A stretch of 64,000 nt of DNA, from contig NC_082594.1 of NCBI RefSeq assembly GCF_030936135.1, positions 103,083,020 to 103,147,019 on the forward strand. Direction: 5' to 3'. A model generated the notes under the pieces. It was not told the origin of the DNA, searched no databases, and worked only from the letters and a program-made list of their open reading frames with translations. Position 1 is the first letter of the stretch, and each line of letters starts with the position of its first letter. The position numbers were made by a program, and so were the translations under genes. Origin of the DNA: Gavia stellata (Eukaryota > Chordata > Aves > Gaviiformes > Gaviidae). Shown here one piece after another: positions 1 to 12,500 of this stretch.

Positions 1-1470
1 AGGGAAAGAGCTTTGAAATGAAATTTAGTTGCGGATCTAGAGTCAGGCTTTGAAAAATTGTATTCTTAAATGAAGTCTCAAAAAAATAGTGCTTGGAGGC
101 TTTGTGCTCAAAGATTTGAACCATTCTGAGTGTGGATGGGCGATCTGAAAGTGAAATATGAGTAAAATCAGCAGTAAAGCAGACAAAAATGAAATAGTTA
201 ATTTTTCTTATTGTCATCAGTGTTGGAAGAAAGCAAAAATACATTTGGACTTGTATGACTTCTCACTTGTTATCTCTGTGAATAAAATGTAGAAGGAACT
301 TTGTAGTGGGAGGTGTTAAACAATGGTGGTTTCCTGCAAATACAACAACTGCTCTTGGTGCACATAATAAACTTCTATAGGTTTCTTTAAATGTTCTGTA
401 TCAGTTAAACGAATTTTTAAAGTATCACTCTATTTAAGGGATACTATAAAAGTTTTAGTTTTTCTAAGTTTTTCATACCCTTTTAGTGTCTTTCTGAGGA
501 TTTTTAGAGAATTATAGTGACATCTGCAACTTACTGTATATGAGGTTTAAAAAAAGAAATGTGTTGCTCCAAACCTCAGGAGCTTATAAAGCAGTCACAA
601 AAATGGGTCCTTATCTGAAATTTTGTTTCTGAGGTTACATTTCAGGAGTTGTCCCCATCCCCCACAGCCCCTGGGAAAAAATACTGAAATGCATTTGGTT
701 GATTTTAAGCTGCAGAGTGCAACATAATTGAAATTTCTGATGATTTTCTCAGTGACTCCTTGGAAGCAAATTGCTATAAAATGCTCTGCGTGGCATGGTG
801 GTGGCAAAGTGCTATTGCTGATTGGGAGCTTTGCTGCTCCCATGACACAGGCAGCATCTAACAGAGGGCAGCCCCACATTACAAATTTTGGCTGTCTGTC
901 TCTTCTCCTGGGGTGTGAAAAATTCACACGCCCTTGGTTGAGAGCACCTCGCCAGCCAGACGCTCAGCCAGGTTGCAGTTGCTCTGGATAAAGGCAGACT
1001 TAGCTGCTTTAGCCTGCACCATTCAAAAGCAACGTAGCTGTGCTGGTATCTCCTTCCATAGGCAGGTGTGTGTTATGCCTCCGCTCGCCCAGAGAATAAC
1101 GGCTTGAGCATTTCTCACGAGGTGGTGTAAATAATGTATGTAGCCTTACTGGCAAAACTGCATCTCTTGGACCTCTGGAATACTGCCTTGGCTTCGCTGG
1201 GCTGTGGACCAGGGCCTGGTGGCATTATTGCTCACCTCAATGTTTGGCGATCCAGTTCAGAAAAGTGTTCCAGCTTGTGAGTCACTGGGAGCTGCCTGTA
1301 GCCTGTTTGCTCTGAATTGCATAGGCTCAATTAGGCTGCTAAATGAGGCTAGTACTTATCCTTTTCGCAACTGAAACAACACGTGATACCGTCTTTCTTG
1401 CATAATTTTGTACCAAGAAAATCCTTTGGAGTATTTGAGGTTTGTTTTAGTGGTGTTTTTCTTCTTACAG
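1..1470 (+). other. URB1: URB1 intron (3' part)
   Basis: This stretch precedes the first recognisable URB1 exon. It ends in a pyrimidine-rich tract and CAG at 1468-1470, a good splice acceptor. No other exon was recognised in it. The open frames at 595-927 (-) and 728-991 (+) overlap on opposite strands, show no known domain and are best read as chance. Intron status is inferred from the acceptor and the exon that follows. Confidence 0.7.
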
Positions 1471-2070
1471 AAAATATTAAAGAAAAGAACAAATCTCAAG
1501 CTTCATCTCATGCACATCACATTCGGAAAAAGCATGAGATAGAAAGAGAAGACAACACTGATGCAGACCTAAAAGTCTCCGAGCTGGAGAAATGCAGAGC
1601 TCATCTGAATTCCATATTTGCCCACTGGGAGCCTGTTTTCCCGGCACCGCCTACCAGACATCAAGGGGAGCCCCTCAAATCTGCTGACCTTGCAGATGAA
1701 ACACTCAGTCTTGCCTGTGCATCCACTCACGTAGTAACTAAATGGCTCATAAAGTCCATGGTTGAGCACAGTCTCAATATGCAAAATGTTTTGTTAACTC
1801 TGCGGTGGCTACAGAATTGCATCTTGCCACACCCAGTGGCAGTGCAGGCGATGCTCAGGGATGAGATACTGAGAAACAACATCTTCAGGTTTTACACCCG
1901 GATCTGTGAGGCCAGCAGTGGGACAGTTGGACTCTTTAAAGAGCTCTGTTTGTTCAGTTCAATCATGCTTCACCTAATGGATGCTCAGGGCCTGACCAAC
2001 AACAGCTTTCATGAACTTGTGAAAACCCTGTGCCTGTCAGCAATGACGGAAGAGGATGCGAACAAGAAAG
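1471..2070 (+). CDS. URB1: URB1 penultimate coding exon
   Basis: This 600-nt exon has acceptor CTTCTTACAG ending at 1470 and donor AAAG|GTAACT at 2071. It starts with the last two bases of a split codon and ends with one base of the next, so both flanking introns are phase 1. The frame is open throughout. The apparent ATG at 1383 lies upstream of the acceptor and is intronic. It encodes a basic stretch (NIKEKNKSQ) followed by a predicted helical region. Confidence 0.87.
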
Positions 2071-2914
2071 GTAACTCATCTCTTCCTTTTCTCTCACATT
2101 ACAAGGCGGTAATGGTAGAAAGTGTGTAGTTCCATGTTTGTTTTAATTCATGAAAACAGTCTGAAGTTTGCCCATGTTCGTTGGTGCTCATAACTTCACA
2201 AAGTAAAAGCTCTGTCTTTGGTGGTATGGGCACAGGGGTTGGTAGCACAGAGTAGGGTCACACTGTGGGAGTGTCTGATAGTACAACAGTCATAATCCCT
2301 CAAAGAAACTTTCCTGTCTAGGACTAAAATGGAGTTCAGTGAGGTATAAAAAATGTAATTCTGAGGGGAAAAATAGTCTGCAACAAGCAAGTCCACATGG
2401 GTATATGTTCTGATCCATATGCTGTTCAATGTTATCACTTGATAGCAAAAGCCACAGGTCAGATTTCAAACTTTTTTGAAATTTAAGGAGGTTCGAAGGT
2501 TGTACTAACAAGAGACTGTTTTCTTTCCTTAGTGTAAGGAGGATCATTGGCTTTGCATGGGCAAAAAGCCCACAAATTTTCCATCTAGGAAAAGAGTTAG
2601 GAAATTCTTTTAAAACATAGGTCTGGAGGTAAAATGGTTTGGTTTTGTATTACTATGTGGAAATAGAAGAATATCTGTTCTGAATTTTTTCTATTCTTTC
2701 TTCCACAGCTGTTTGTGTATTCCTAACTTCTGTTTACATTGGGGACATATGGCTTGGAGCACAGGAGCCAGATACGTTAATAACCCATATCAAACTGATT
2801 TGCAGTAGTACAGATGATAAGTTAAACGATGATGACTTGGAAACTCATAAACAAGGAGAAGAAACTATTACGCCTCTGTGCAAAACCCTTTACTTGGCTA
2901 CATTGGGGCATTAA
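1471..2914 (+). CDS. URB1: URB1 C-terminal coding exons (partial gene, 3' end)
   Basis: URB1 (NPA1, nucleolar pre-ribosomal-associated protein 1) is a very large nucleolar helical-repeat scaffold needed for early assembly of the 60S ribosomal subunit. Only the last about 268 residues lie here, joined as 1471-2070 plus 2709-2914; the rest of this gene of more than 2,000 residues lies left of the window. The sequence shows a lysine-rich start, then helical segments (for example LRWLQNC and ILRNNIFRFYTRIC), as in the C-terminal domain of the family. The junction is phase 1 on both sides and the frame stays open to TAA at 2912-2914. Identity rests on recognising the protein and on its neighbours MRAP and MIS18A, which flank URB1 in human. 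It converges tail to tail with MRAP. Confidence 0.85.
2709..2914 (+). CDS. URB1: URB1 terminal coding exon
   Basis: The acceptor TTCTTCCACAG ends at 2708. The base carried over from the previous exon completes an alanine codon; 67 more codons follow to TAA at 2912-2914. The peptide starts VCVFLTSVYIGDIWLG and ends LCKTLYLATLGH, with an acidic Asp/Glu-rich loop between. The exact phase match across the 638-bp intron supports the join. Too short and without its own start codon, it is invisible to ATG-based gene finding. Confidence 0.82.
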
Positions 2915-3904
2915 TTCAGGGAACTGACACTTAATCTTTAATGTTATATGCTCTGCCATTGTTGTGTGAGCCATGAAACCCTCCTGAACTGTTCTCCATA
3001 CAAATCTAACTTGTTTTGTCATAAAGATCAATATTTTATTACTGTGTGCAAACTCAGAGGGGGAAAATTGTGTTCATCATCTCTCAGTGGAACATTAAAG
3101 CTGTAATTTCCCTTTTCTTGAACAGTGTGGGACACTGAATGTTAGTTATATCATTTTTATTACAGGCATTTTTAATTTTATGAAGAACCAAAAAAGACTG
3201 ATTAGTGCATTGCCTCTGGACTGTATTTCAGTCCCCATGTAGTTAAAATCTGTCGTCTTTCCAATGTAAGATGGGGAGAAAAGAATGGAGAACTTCACCA
3301 CAATGTGGTATAAGCGCAAAGAACGACTAGTCAGGTTTAGCCACGTTTCTTTCATGATATATGATACCAAAACCAGTATGAATAGAAGATTCTGAACACT
3401 GGCATCATGATGGTCTGGGATTCTCCTTGTTTTAAATTAATTGGCTTTTGAAAGCATTTATGTCGGAGCTGGTCTATTTTTATTCTCCTTTCTGATTTTG
3501 CGGTTTTTTTAATTAAAAAAAGCCCCGACCATCACCGCTGCTGGGACTTACAACAAAGGCTCATCTTCTCTCCATTCTGAAAAGATGAGAGATGGAAGTA
3601 AAACCCAAATGACTTGCTGCTCATTGATTATACATGTTTTTTATTGGAAATTCTCTGTGAAATCTGATAAATATTTCTTGAATGTGGCCTTGAGGGCAGT
3701 TTAACATACCATTCCAGATAGGCAAACGTGCAGAGCCTGAACGTGAACCTTTGAAATGTAAAACAGGATTTATTAAGTTGACTGATGCATATGTGCTGTG
3801 CCTAGGTACTTTGTACAAGTTCTGTACAGGGAAAAAATCAGAAATGCACACTCCTTGTGACATTTATTTAATTTGTTGGGTTTGTTTGGGTTTTTTTTAA
3901 TAAA
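2915..3904 (+). other. URB1: Probable URB1 3' UTR
   Basis: This non-coding sequence follows the URB1 stop codon. It is AT-rich, without a supported frame, and ends at a canonical AATAAA at 3899-3904. The extent is inferred from that signal alone. A second AATAAA at 4595-4600 could give a longer UTR. Confidence 0.45.
3899..3904 (+). terminator. AATAAA polyadenylation signal, candidate for URB1
   Basis: Canonical hexamer about 985 nt after the URB1 stop, within T-rich sequence. Another AATAAA lies at 4595-4600. Which one is used cannot be told from sequence alone. Confidence 0.4.
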
Positions 3905-6900
3905 GTGAGATGCAAATAATGATAATTGCTTCTACATATAAATATTCTTGTCCTAAAGAAGCCATAATATCAAGACTTGATTTAAAAATGACAAATATTT
4001 CTTGAAAAAGCTGCGAGCCAATTAGAAGCTGAATTTTGTGTCATATAAAATCCCTAGGGTCTGACATCAGGAAATCTTTGTGATGAAAAAACTTGGTTTA
4101 CTTAACTAAAAAAAAAAACAAAACAGGCACAATGAAACCAAAGGAGTTCCAAAACGAAAGGTGTCTTTCCATCTCATCTAACTGGAAAAGAAAATACTCG
4201 TGCCACATAGGGAAGGAGTTTTTCAGCTGTCTTGGGGGACTGAGCACATCTAACAGTGGTTTATAGTATGATTTGCTTGAGAGAATTAAAGAAATGGAGT
4301 AAGACCATTCAGCCAACCTAAGGACAGTAATGCAGATACGTGTTTTCTCTACCAAAATCCATCTTAACTGGCAACAAATTAAATAAATTTTCCCTGAGTT
4401 GAGTCTGTTTTGCCCATGATGGTAACTGGTAAGCAATCTCCCTACCTTAACCCTGATGAATGTTTTCATCCCATTTTCACCCCTGTGCTGCTGAGGGGGT
4501 GGTGAGAGAGTGGCTGGGTAGGCATTTAGCAGCCAGCCAAGGCCAACCCACCACAACATGTAATGTGGTGTAGTGTAACCCTTTCCGATCCCTTAATAAA
4601 GTTACAAAACCCAAATCCTAAATGCACAACCCAGTTACACACTCTCCAACAAGATGCAAACCGAGAATGTTTTTGGGTGTGCACTTGCATGCCTTTCACT
4701 AGCCTTTCACATGCCCTTTGGCCATGTTTGCTTACAAAAATAAATTGTGTAACTACGGTACCTGCGGGAGCAGAATTCGTGTGTTGAAGCTCAACCAGTT
4801 GGAAGAGTGATTCTTGAGTGAGACTGATTCTAGAAATAGGTACAGCAGATGCAAACAGGCATGCTAAATTACTTAAATAGCTATTTGCACACCTTTGTCT
4901 CTGTGGATGGAAGTAGTGATTTCTGAATGCAGTTTTCTCACCGCTAAAATAAGGAAAACAACTTTCAAGCCTATAGCGGGCATTAGCTAGTGAGATGCAC
5001 GGTGCTATTGAAGTGGAAAGTAGTATCAGGAGACTGACTATGACTAGGGCCAGTCATGCGTGTTGGTGTGCTTCCCTTACAGCAGTGCATCTAAATCCTG
5101 ACCAATTGCACATGAATCCATGCCAAGGGTGCACACTCAAATGATGATTTCCTGATGGCCTTAAGTACTCAGGAAGGCCCAGCAGTGAGTACTTTCTCCT
5201 TAGCTTGTAATGTTTTCTTAGTATCTCCAATACTGCTATTACCAAAATACTCAGGGTTGGAGGAGAGGATTGTTTGTACGCATTTCTTTTTTTTAAATGG
5301 TAGTTTTGGAAACAGAGAAAATAAATGCAAATGAACTGACAATCTAAAGTTACTAGCCTGTCATGTAAAAGATACATAGCTCATATGTGCTTATCAGTAA
5401 AGAGAATGTAGCTGTGCATGTGGGAACTTCTAAAAATGAGGCTTAATCTTTCACCTCCTCTGAGCTTCAATATATTCTAGTGATGTGGCAATTAAAAGAT
5501 TATTAAGTCCTCCTGGAAATAATGGTCAAGTATCTTTAAAAGCCATAGATGGTTGGCAGTTGAATGACTTGTATGCGTGGGTTACTGCCAACATACTCAA
5601 AATGCATTTTAATAAATTACATAGACGGAGAGTCATTATTTTAAGAAATTAAGCTTGATTAAAATAAATTGTGGAGAGCATTTGGAAATGGAAAACTTGG
5701 CCCGGATATGGGCCTACGTTTTAAAACAAGGGAGTTTCAACAATTTAACACAAGTTACTCCCTTTGATGCTGTTGTGATGAGAACCATGTGGATGAAGCT
5801 CCAGAGTGTTCTGCAGTGGGCCCAGTGGTCTGGTCTGCCTTCACAGAAGTCATTCCCAGGCCCTTTAAGCCTTTTACTCAAAATTCACAAAAACTTGGTG
5901 AAGTCAACAGCCCTGAAGAATATATTGCTTCCTGTTGTACCTGGTGTATAGACCACGTACAGTTTTGAGTTGCAGGTGAGGCTCCTCAGGATTTGAAATG
6001 GATCTCAGCCCAGCGATGGACTGCTGGTGCTCAGATGAGGACATCTGACACATTAGCAGGAGAGGACTTCACATAGCATGACTGACTGGGCACAATGATG
6101 TGGCCTTTCGGGGGGCAGTGGTTTGGGGTAATACTTTTATGGAAGTCAGCTATGTTTTTGAACCAGCAGCATGAGCTGATTGGGGTCACACTTCGTTGAC
6201 TGATGGGTGCAGCATTTCAACTGTCCATGAATGCTGCAGACTACACAGGGGAGGCCTCTGTTAATGGAGGGCTCTGGGGGAAGGAGAAATAAAGTGCTCA
6301 CCGGGGAGAGCAAAGCACTGGAAGGACCCTGAAATGTGTATGTATGGAAATGTCACAGAAGGAAATGCATTTCTCTCTCCCCTCCTCCCCTCCTCCCAAG
6401 TTAGGAGCTATAAGATGGGTTTGCATTTTGCATATAATTTATTACCATTTATATACCTCATAACTATATGCCTTCCATTTCCAGGTAATTTTAAAGAAAA
6501 AAAAAAAAAGAAGTTTTTTCAGTGGTTATGTACTTTGAGTCATGTTCTGGTGCAACTAACGAAAGAACACCAGTTGTTACGAATGGGAGTATTCACATGT
6601 TTCAGAAATCCCCTTGGAATCCATTTGTAGGGAAGAGATTCTTGAAAACCAGGGTGATAGGAGTCTGTCATGAGTCAGGGAGGAGGATGCTGGAGCAGAC
6701 TGTGCCGGCAGGCAGTGCAGAACTGTTTGCAGGAGAGATGTTCTAGCTCAGGGAAGATGGGCATCGCAGGAATGATTGAAGTGCAGTTGCTGCATCCTTG
6801 AGGAGGAAAATGGGTCTAGCTGGTCAGGTCCTCTTCAGACTGTCTTTGATGATACTGTGTGATTGCGGTGGGGTTACAGGTAACTGTCCCATTTTGCAGC

Positions 6901-8876
6901 GGGAGAGCTGGTGCCAACAGGGGCGTTGACTCATGTCTCCTGTGAGAACCTCAGCTTTAGCAAAAGGTAAGGGTATCTGAGGGAAAGCTGTTGTGGCCAT
7001 CTGAGCTGACTGATGGAAATCTTTGGTTCTCTGATACATCTCTGCCCATGTTGCCCCTTCAGTTCCTGCAGCCTTTCCTTGTTTTCTCCATCTGCCCATG
7101 ACTCAAGTCTGACTCAACAGACTTTACGCCTTGACACGTTTCCAAGCCCAACACCAGCAGTAGTCAGTTTGTTCAAAAAGCAAACTGCAGAAGTGTTTAT
7201 CTCAGAGATTAAAAAATTTGAAGATTAAAAAAACCCACAATACAAACATATGCCTGGTGGTTTTGTCTGTCTCTCATGTTTAAGGCTTTTTTAACACAGC
7301 CCAACCACCTACTCTGGTAACATGACAGCCCACGCTCCCTGTACGCAGCATAAGGCTGCTCTGGCAGTGCTTCACTGTAGGAGTTGTTGCCTGCTTGGGG
7401 ACGTAGAATTTCTAAGCTTCTCCTCAAGTTTCGAATGAATTTTGTGTTGTCCTCAGCCCAGCAACTAGTTATGCAGTTTTATATCTGTTCCAGCCCTTGC
7501 TGCCTTCCTCAGCCCTACTCAGCAGTCCCCACTTCATGCTTATTGGAGCTCTAAGGGTTCCTCACCCTCTCATGGGCCTTCACCTGCTTCTGCCTGGGTT
7601 TGGTGGAGCTCCATGGGTGAGGAGAAGTGGAGAGAGCAGAGGCCATTGAAGGGGGAGGGAGTGCGAGTAGGCCCTTCCGACTCTGCTCCAGCTGGGCTAA
7701 ACCCATCCTCTCCACCATACCAAAAGGCTTCTGTGACCCTCACAGAGGGCTGTAGCTTCTGTTAAACTATTTGTCAGCCCCAGCTGAAAGCAGGCAACTC
7801 ATGCAGAAATGCGGTGTTGCTTTTGTGGTTTTGCCAGCATTTTCTTTTGATATAAAATATGATAAACACACTTCCCTTTTTTCCTAATGCCTGGGTAACT
7901 GGCAGGTACCATTTCAAGACTGTTCAATATTAACAGTTTCTTTTCCACCTACCATTTCAAAATTAAAAGCAAAAAGCAATTGGTTATTGGTAGCCAAACT
8001 GTTTCTGGGCAGTTGGTAAAGCTAATGATTCAGTAAGACACTCACTTGAGATAGTGCTGCCATTAGCTTTTTAAAGGCTGTTCTAGGTAAACAGTGTTTT
8101 AATAAATTTTAAATAACCCCAATATTTTTTGCAATAGAAAAGTAAATAAAAAGCATATTCTATCCTTGAGGGAACTGCTGAGCTTTAAGTTAGTGAAGCA
8201 AGTTGTAACCCTTCTAGAAGTAGAGTTTTATTGTTGATGTTGCGCTTGACATCGTTGCTCATTTTTTAGCAAATGACCAAGTGGAGGTGTCACTAAGATG
8301 CAGCTGATGAGAGTGTGACCTGAGGGCAGAGCCAGAAACAGATGACTTGTGGCTCTCATGATATGAAACCAGTATTGGTTATGCTGCCTGTTCAGTAAGA
8401 TCAACGGGATACTGCTTTCTTTCACAGCAAGACAACCCAGTGAAAACTGATGCCGCAGAGACACCCCCGAGGATAACAGCACTCAGCGTGCACTCAGGTG
8501 AGTAGGGCAAAACTCTTTACAGGACTCGGGCTGTGACTGGTATACACTTTCTGCTGGAGGAGTAAATCCGCTCTCAGCCAAATGGATCTTAACGAGAACC
8601 ACTCAACCGGCAGCACAACATTTGCACGGTGTTAACTGAGAGAGGATTTTTGAGTCTGAATCCTTCCTTAAAGAAGAGAGAGAAATTTTACAGTCATCAT
8701 CGTCATGACCTAAAATGTTGATCTAAAATGCTGATCGGGCCACTCCAGCGACATTGCTCAAATACGGCCATTAGGACTTCCTCTTATGCATCCAGGATTT
8801 TTCAGGTTTGTCCTTTGTTGAAAGACATTTTTCTTTTTCTCCTTCTCCTGAACTAATCCAGCTTCGTGGTATCAGT
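3905..8876. other. Intergenic DNA between the converging URB1 and MRAP 3' ends
   Basis: About 5 kb with no exon I can support. It holds a CT-rich tract near 6371-6398, short A runs near 4109-4120 and 6498-6510, and several chance open frames, the longest being 153 codons at 4098-4559 on the - strand. In human the MRAP and URB1 3' ends overlap; here they appear separated unless MRAP has further 3' exons in this stretch. Confidence 0.5.
8227..8232 (-). terminator. AATAAA (reverse strand), possible distal MRAP poly(A) signal
   Basis: TTTATT on the + strand reads AATAAA on the - strand, about 1.2 kb past the candidate MRAP stop. A weaker ATTAAA lies at 8878-8883. These are hexamer matches only, and such hexamers are common in AT-rich DNA. 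Confidence 0.2.
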
Positions 8877-8877
8877 G

Positions 8878-8883
8878 TTTAAT
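8878..8883 (-). terminator. ATTAAA (reverse strand), possible proximal MRAP poly(A) signal
   Basis: TTTAAT on the + strand. It lies about 520 nt beyond the candidate MRAP stop at 9400. It is the commonest variant hexamer, but no downstream element was used to support it. Confidence 0.2.
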
Positions 8884-9399
8884 AGGCAGTCACAGCACTG
8901 AGCTTTTCTCTGCAGCCACCAGGACTGTACTGCTGGTTTTGTTTAACCTGTTCCAGTTTTAACTCAGGCTCAGATCCTTCCATGAATGCCAGTTTCATCT
9001 GAAAGGGAGGTAGACGTTTGAGGAGTAACCACGTCTGAGTATGGGCTACTGAGCTCATCGCAGTGAGGCTGTTCACCGTTGGAAGCGCTTTCTTCTACCT
9101 GGTTCCCTACAATCACTTGTCTGTAATGCGGGGAGAGAAAAAAAAAAAATTGTTATCAGGGACATCTGTTTGGAAGACAGATAGCAGCAGTTTCATAAGG
9201 AAGTACATTGTCAAAGTTTCTAAAAAAATAGAAGATGGTTCTTCTAGCACAAAAGACACTGAATCTGGCATGAGAAATGCTTTTGGACTTGAGCCCTCTT
9301 TACTCACCATAAGAATCACGTCCTTACCTGGAAATGGAGTATGACCAACAGCAAAAGTGTGAGCTGTAGGTGATACTTGGTGACTCCCTCTTTCCCCCC

Positions 9400-9523
9400 T
9401 CAAGTTGGGAACTTCAGTCCAGCCCTTAAGCTTGGTTCCTTAGCTGGATTTTTAAAAAGAAAACTAGAAACTTTGCCATGACTTGCTCTGTAGCAAGGGT
9501 GAAGGGAAATGCCATTGCTGCTC
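9400..9523 (-). CDS. MRAP: MRAP candidate third coding exon (cytoplasmic tail)
   Basis: It follows a very strong acceptor, CCTTCTCTTTCCCAG at 9524-9538. Its first base completes codon 69 as Lys; 40 codons follow to TGA (plus-strand TCA at 9400-9402). The tail reads [20 protein letters not shown] then [10 protein letters not shown]. The C(x)2-3SHG followed by a hydrophobic patch resembles CPWSHG in the human alpha tail at the same distance from the membrane. This is inference: the tail is poorly conserved between classes. An alternative terminal exon with matching phase lies at 8603-8666. A 187-codon frame at 9426-9989 overlaps in another frame and is a shadow. Confidence 0.55.
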
Positions 9524-12500
9524 CTGGGAAAGAGAAGGGGGATAAGAGCTCTGTGTGACTGTGAATGGGTGTACAAGGGACACAGCCACTTACACTGGGG
9601 GCAAGAACAAGAGGGATGTGTGATATTTGGGAGAGATTCCCTGACACTGGGCTTGGGAAAAGACAAGACAAATCTCTAAAAGGAGTGGTGGAGATCTGAG
9701 CAAGAAAATGGGACAGACTTAAAAAGGAGTGGGTAGGACTAGGGTAGCAGGAGATGTCCAATGTGCAAATAATAACAATACAAAGATGTATGGTTCTGCT
9801 GGAAAAACATGTTAGTGGTGGGGTGGATGGGGGCGATGATATGAGAAGAGCAGAGTGCACCCTGCCTCCTCCTCCCTGAGCCCTCCTCCCAGCAGCTTCC
9901 CAAACTTCAGCCTTAAAAAATAAATAGCAGGTGAGTCTTGGCCTAGAAGCAGTAAGTTCCATGCAATAGGGGTAAACACAAAATCTCAACTACTGCTCTA
10001 TCCTTAGGCTTCAAAGGTGGGGCGGAAAATCACATTGGGGAGAAAAACGTTACTCAAAAATGAGAATGAAAATGGAAAATTTTTGAAAAGTCTTATTAAT
10101 GTCCTGGAGCCATGGCTTCATAGACAAGAAAGAAGACATCTTTGACTAAAAGCCGCTTTTGTTTCAGTGGCTAGACAAATGTAACAACCAAAATCTAAAA
10201 AACAAGATAAAGTAAATGGGATGAAAAGGAAAACAATTATTTTTAACACTTTGGAGGAAGGGAAATACAAACTTTGTAACTTCAAGTTTATAGTGATTAA
10301 TTGCTAATGAAAGCTTAAAATATCTGCGCCTGACAAGACTAACCCAGCAGGGATTTTGCTTAACGGTAATTCAAAAAACTGAAACAAAACGCAAAAGTCT
10401 TAGCAACAGGCCCACCACAGGAGGCAGATTTGGGGTTTTCTTTGCTATGATGCAGGTGTATTGAAGAGATTTCTCTTCTCTCTGACAGAGGCAAGACAAA
10501 AATACTCTTCCCAAAAGAGGACGTTTTCTTTCCAGTTCATTAAGTAGCTAAATATTATCAGCTAGCTATCCATATTTTAAAATCAGCTGGAGAACTTGCA
10601 TCCCAGAGACCTGGAGACCGTCTGAGGAGAACTCTGGCTGGCTCTCATTAATCTTTAACCACCCTTGGAACAGCAGGGAAGTTTGAGGAGGCTGGAAGAG
10701 CCCTAGTGTCCCAGTACTCAGAGCGAACTGGTCAAGCCAGGTCACTATAAGGCAGTGCAACTGACCTCAGCCCCAGGCAAGATCATGGAATTGAAGATAA
10801 GATACAACTGAAAAACTATTTCAAAGGACAGAAAAACTAATTCTAGACAGTCTGGTTTTACAGAAAGACAGGTACTGTGAAAAGTGTCTGATGTCATTTT
10901 TTGAGGGGACACAATTTGGACGATAAAGGTAGCTGCATATATGTAGCTATTTAAACTTCAGTAAGGTGTTTGACTTAATATTCCATTCTGCCTTCTTTAA
11001 AAAGAACTATACACAAGGCTCATTAAATGGGTGTTACGTAAATTAGGCTTCTCAAAGAGTAACTGGAGAATGATCTCTGAGTGTGGCTGTTTCTAGCAGG
11101 GCTCCACAGGCACTGGATCCTGTTCAGTAATTTCATCAGTGATCTGGAAGTAAATATAAAATCACTCTGAATGAAAGCTGCAGATAAAGGTACAGCGATA
11201 CAAGGAGGAGCAAACAGTCGTATAGCGCAGAGTGGTCAGCTAGGTAAGATGAGCCTATTCAAACAATATTAATATACTAATTTAAAAACTTGGCAATAAT
11301 ATCATTCATTGAGAACTGCAGATTTTTCATAAACTACTCTCCCTAAAAAAGTGAATTGTGGAAAATGGAAAAGCTTGAGATATTCAGAAAAAAAAGAGAT
11401 AATGTTTTGTATTTATGGATTTCTGGGGACAGACATGATCTTGAAAGCCTGGACTAGGTGTGTGATTCCAAAATGTCACATATTTATCATACTGTCTATC
11501 TACAGTGATCACTTTTTGGCATTCTTAATTAATGAACAACTACAATATTTTTTTAATGTAAATACATGCTTAGCCCTAATTTTATCGAAGAAGTTTATCA
11601 GTTAAGCCAAGATCCAATGCCAAGGCATTGTGATTTAACTAGGCAGAGAACTGAGAAATACTGACCAACTTAATAAATAGAAGAACTTATTCTCCTCTGC
11701 AGAGGTATAGCACCTGGCCAGAAACTTTGGGAGCCTGCATCCCTGCCCTCAGTGGGCAGCACTCTCAAATCTCCTCTAGTGCATGAGTTGTCTGTGGTTT
11801 GGTTTATGTCCCTTGAGAGTGAGCTGACATAATCTCAGGACCGCCTGGACTGGGCATTCTGCACCTTCTGAGGAGATAATGTTGGATTTGATAATACAGT
11901 TGTTCATAGGACACTATTTGAATGCATGGCTCAAGAGTTATTTCACTCTTTTGATTGTCACTTGTAAATGTCTGCCCGGTCACTATTAGATGGAAGCCTT
12001 CTTGTGTCATTTAAAACCATGTAACGGTTTGAAAACAAAAAAAGCCCCATCATTTCAGTTTGTAGGAGAAAGGGCAAGAACTAGGAAGAACTTGAGAAAG
12101 CAACGGAGAGCACCTTAATGCTAACGCAGCCAGCCTGCTTCCCAGTACCTGAGCAGCGCAGTCCACTGCACAGCCCAGCTGGATGGAGGTTTCCCTGGTG
12201 GTACCAGACTTGGAGAATGTCTGAGCAGCAGACATTCAGAACATTCAGACATTCAGAACAGCAGCAGAGGGCATGTTCTGACCTCACATCCAGCAAATGG
12301 TGTCCTCTCAACTGCAGAGTCTCAGTGCACGGGATTTCTGGAGGGACACTGGCTACTAGTAAGCAACCTCTGTTCCTGGCTTTGAGTTCACACATACGTT
12401 CACACAGTGGCTGGTGCTAAACAAAACCCCAGCCCGTTAGTTTTCGCTTGGAGATCAGTTATCTCTGAACAAGCTCAGCACCACCCTACCAAGTGTGATA

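Noticed and set aside
1383..1470. ATG at 1383 as the start of the URB1 frame
   Set aside because: A clear splice acceptor at 1461-1470 lies between this ATG and the conserved coding sequence; the upstream part is intronic.
3546..3590. Strong reverse-strand acceptor near 3590 as the MRAP last exon
   Set aside because: In the required phase it would give only about five residues before a stop. It is possible as a rare isoform but less convincing than 9400-9523.
6261..6273. Reverse-strand acceptor near 6274 as the MRAP last exon
   Set aside because: The required phase gives four residues and a stop, with no resemblance to known MRAP tails.
9426..9989. 187-codon - strand frame
   Set aside because: It overlaps the candidate MRAP tail exon in a different frame, is of low complexity (Ser/Pro/Leu from CT-rich DNA) and has no known domain.
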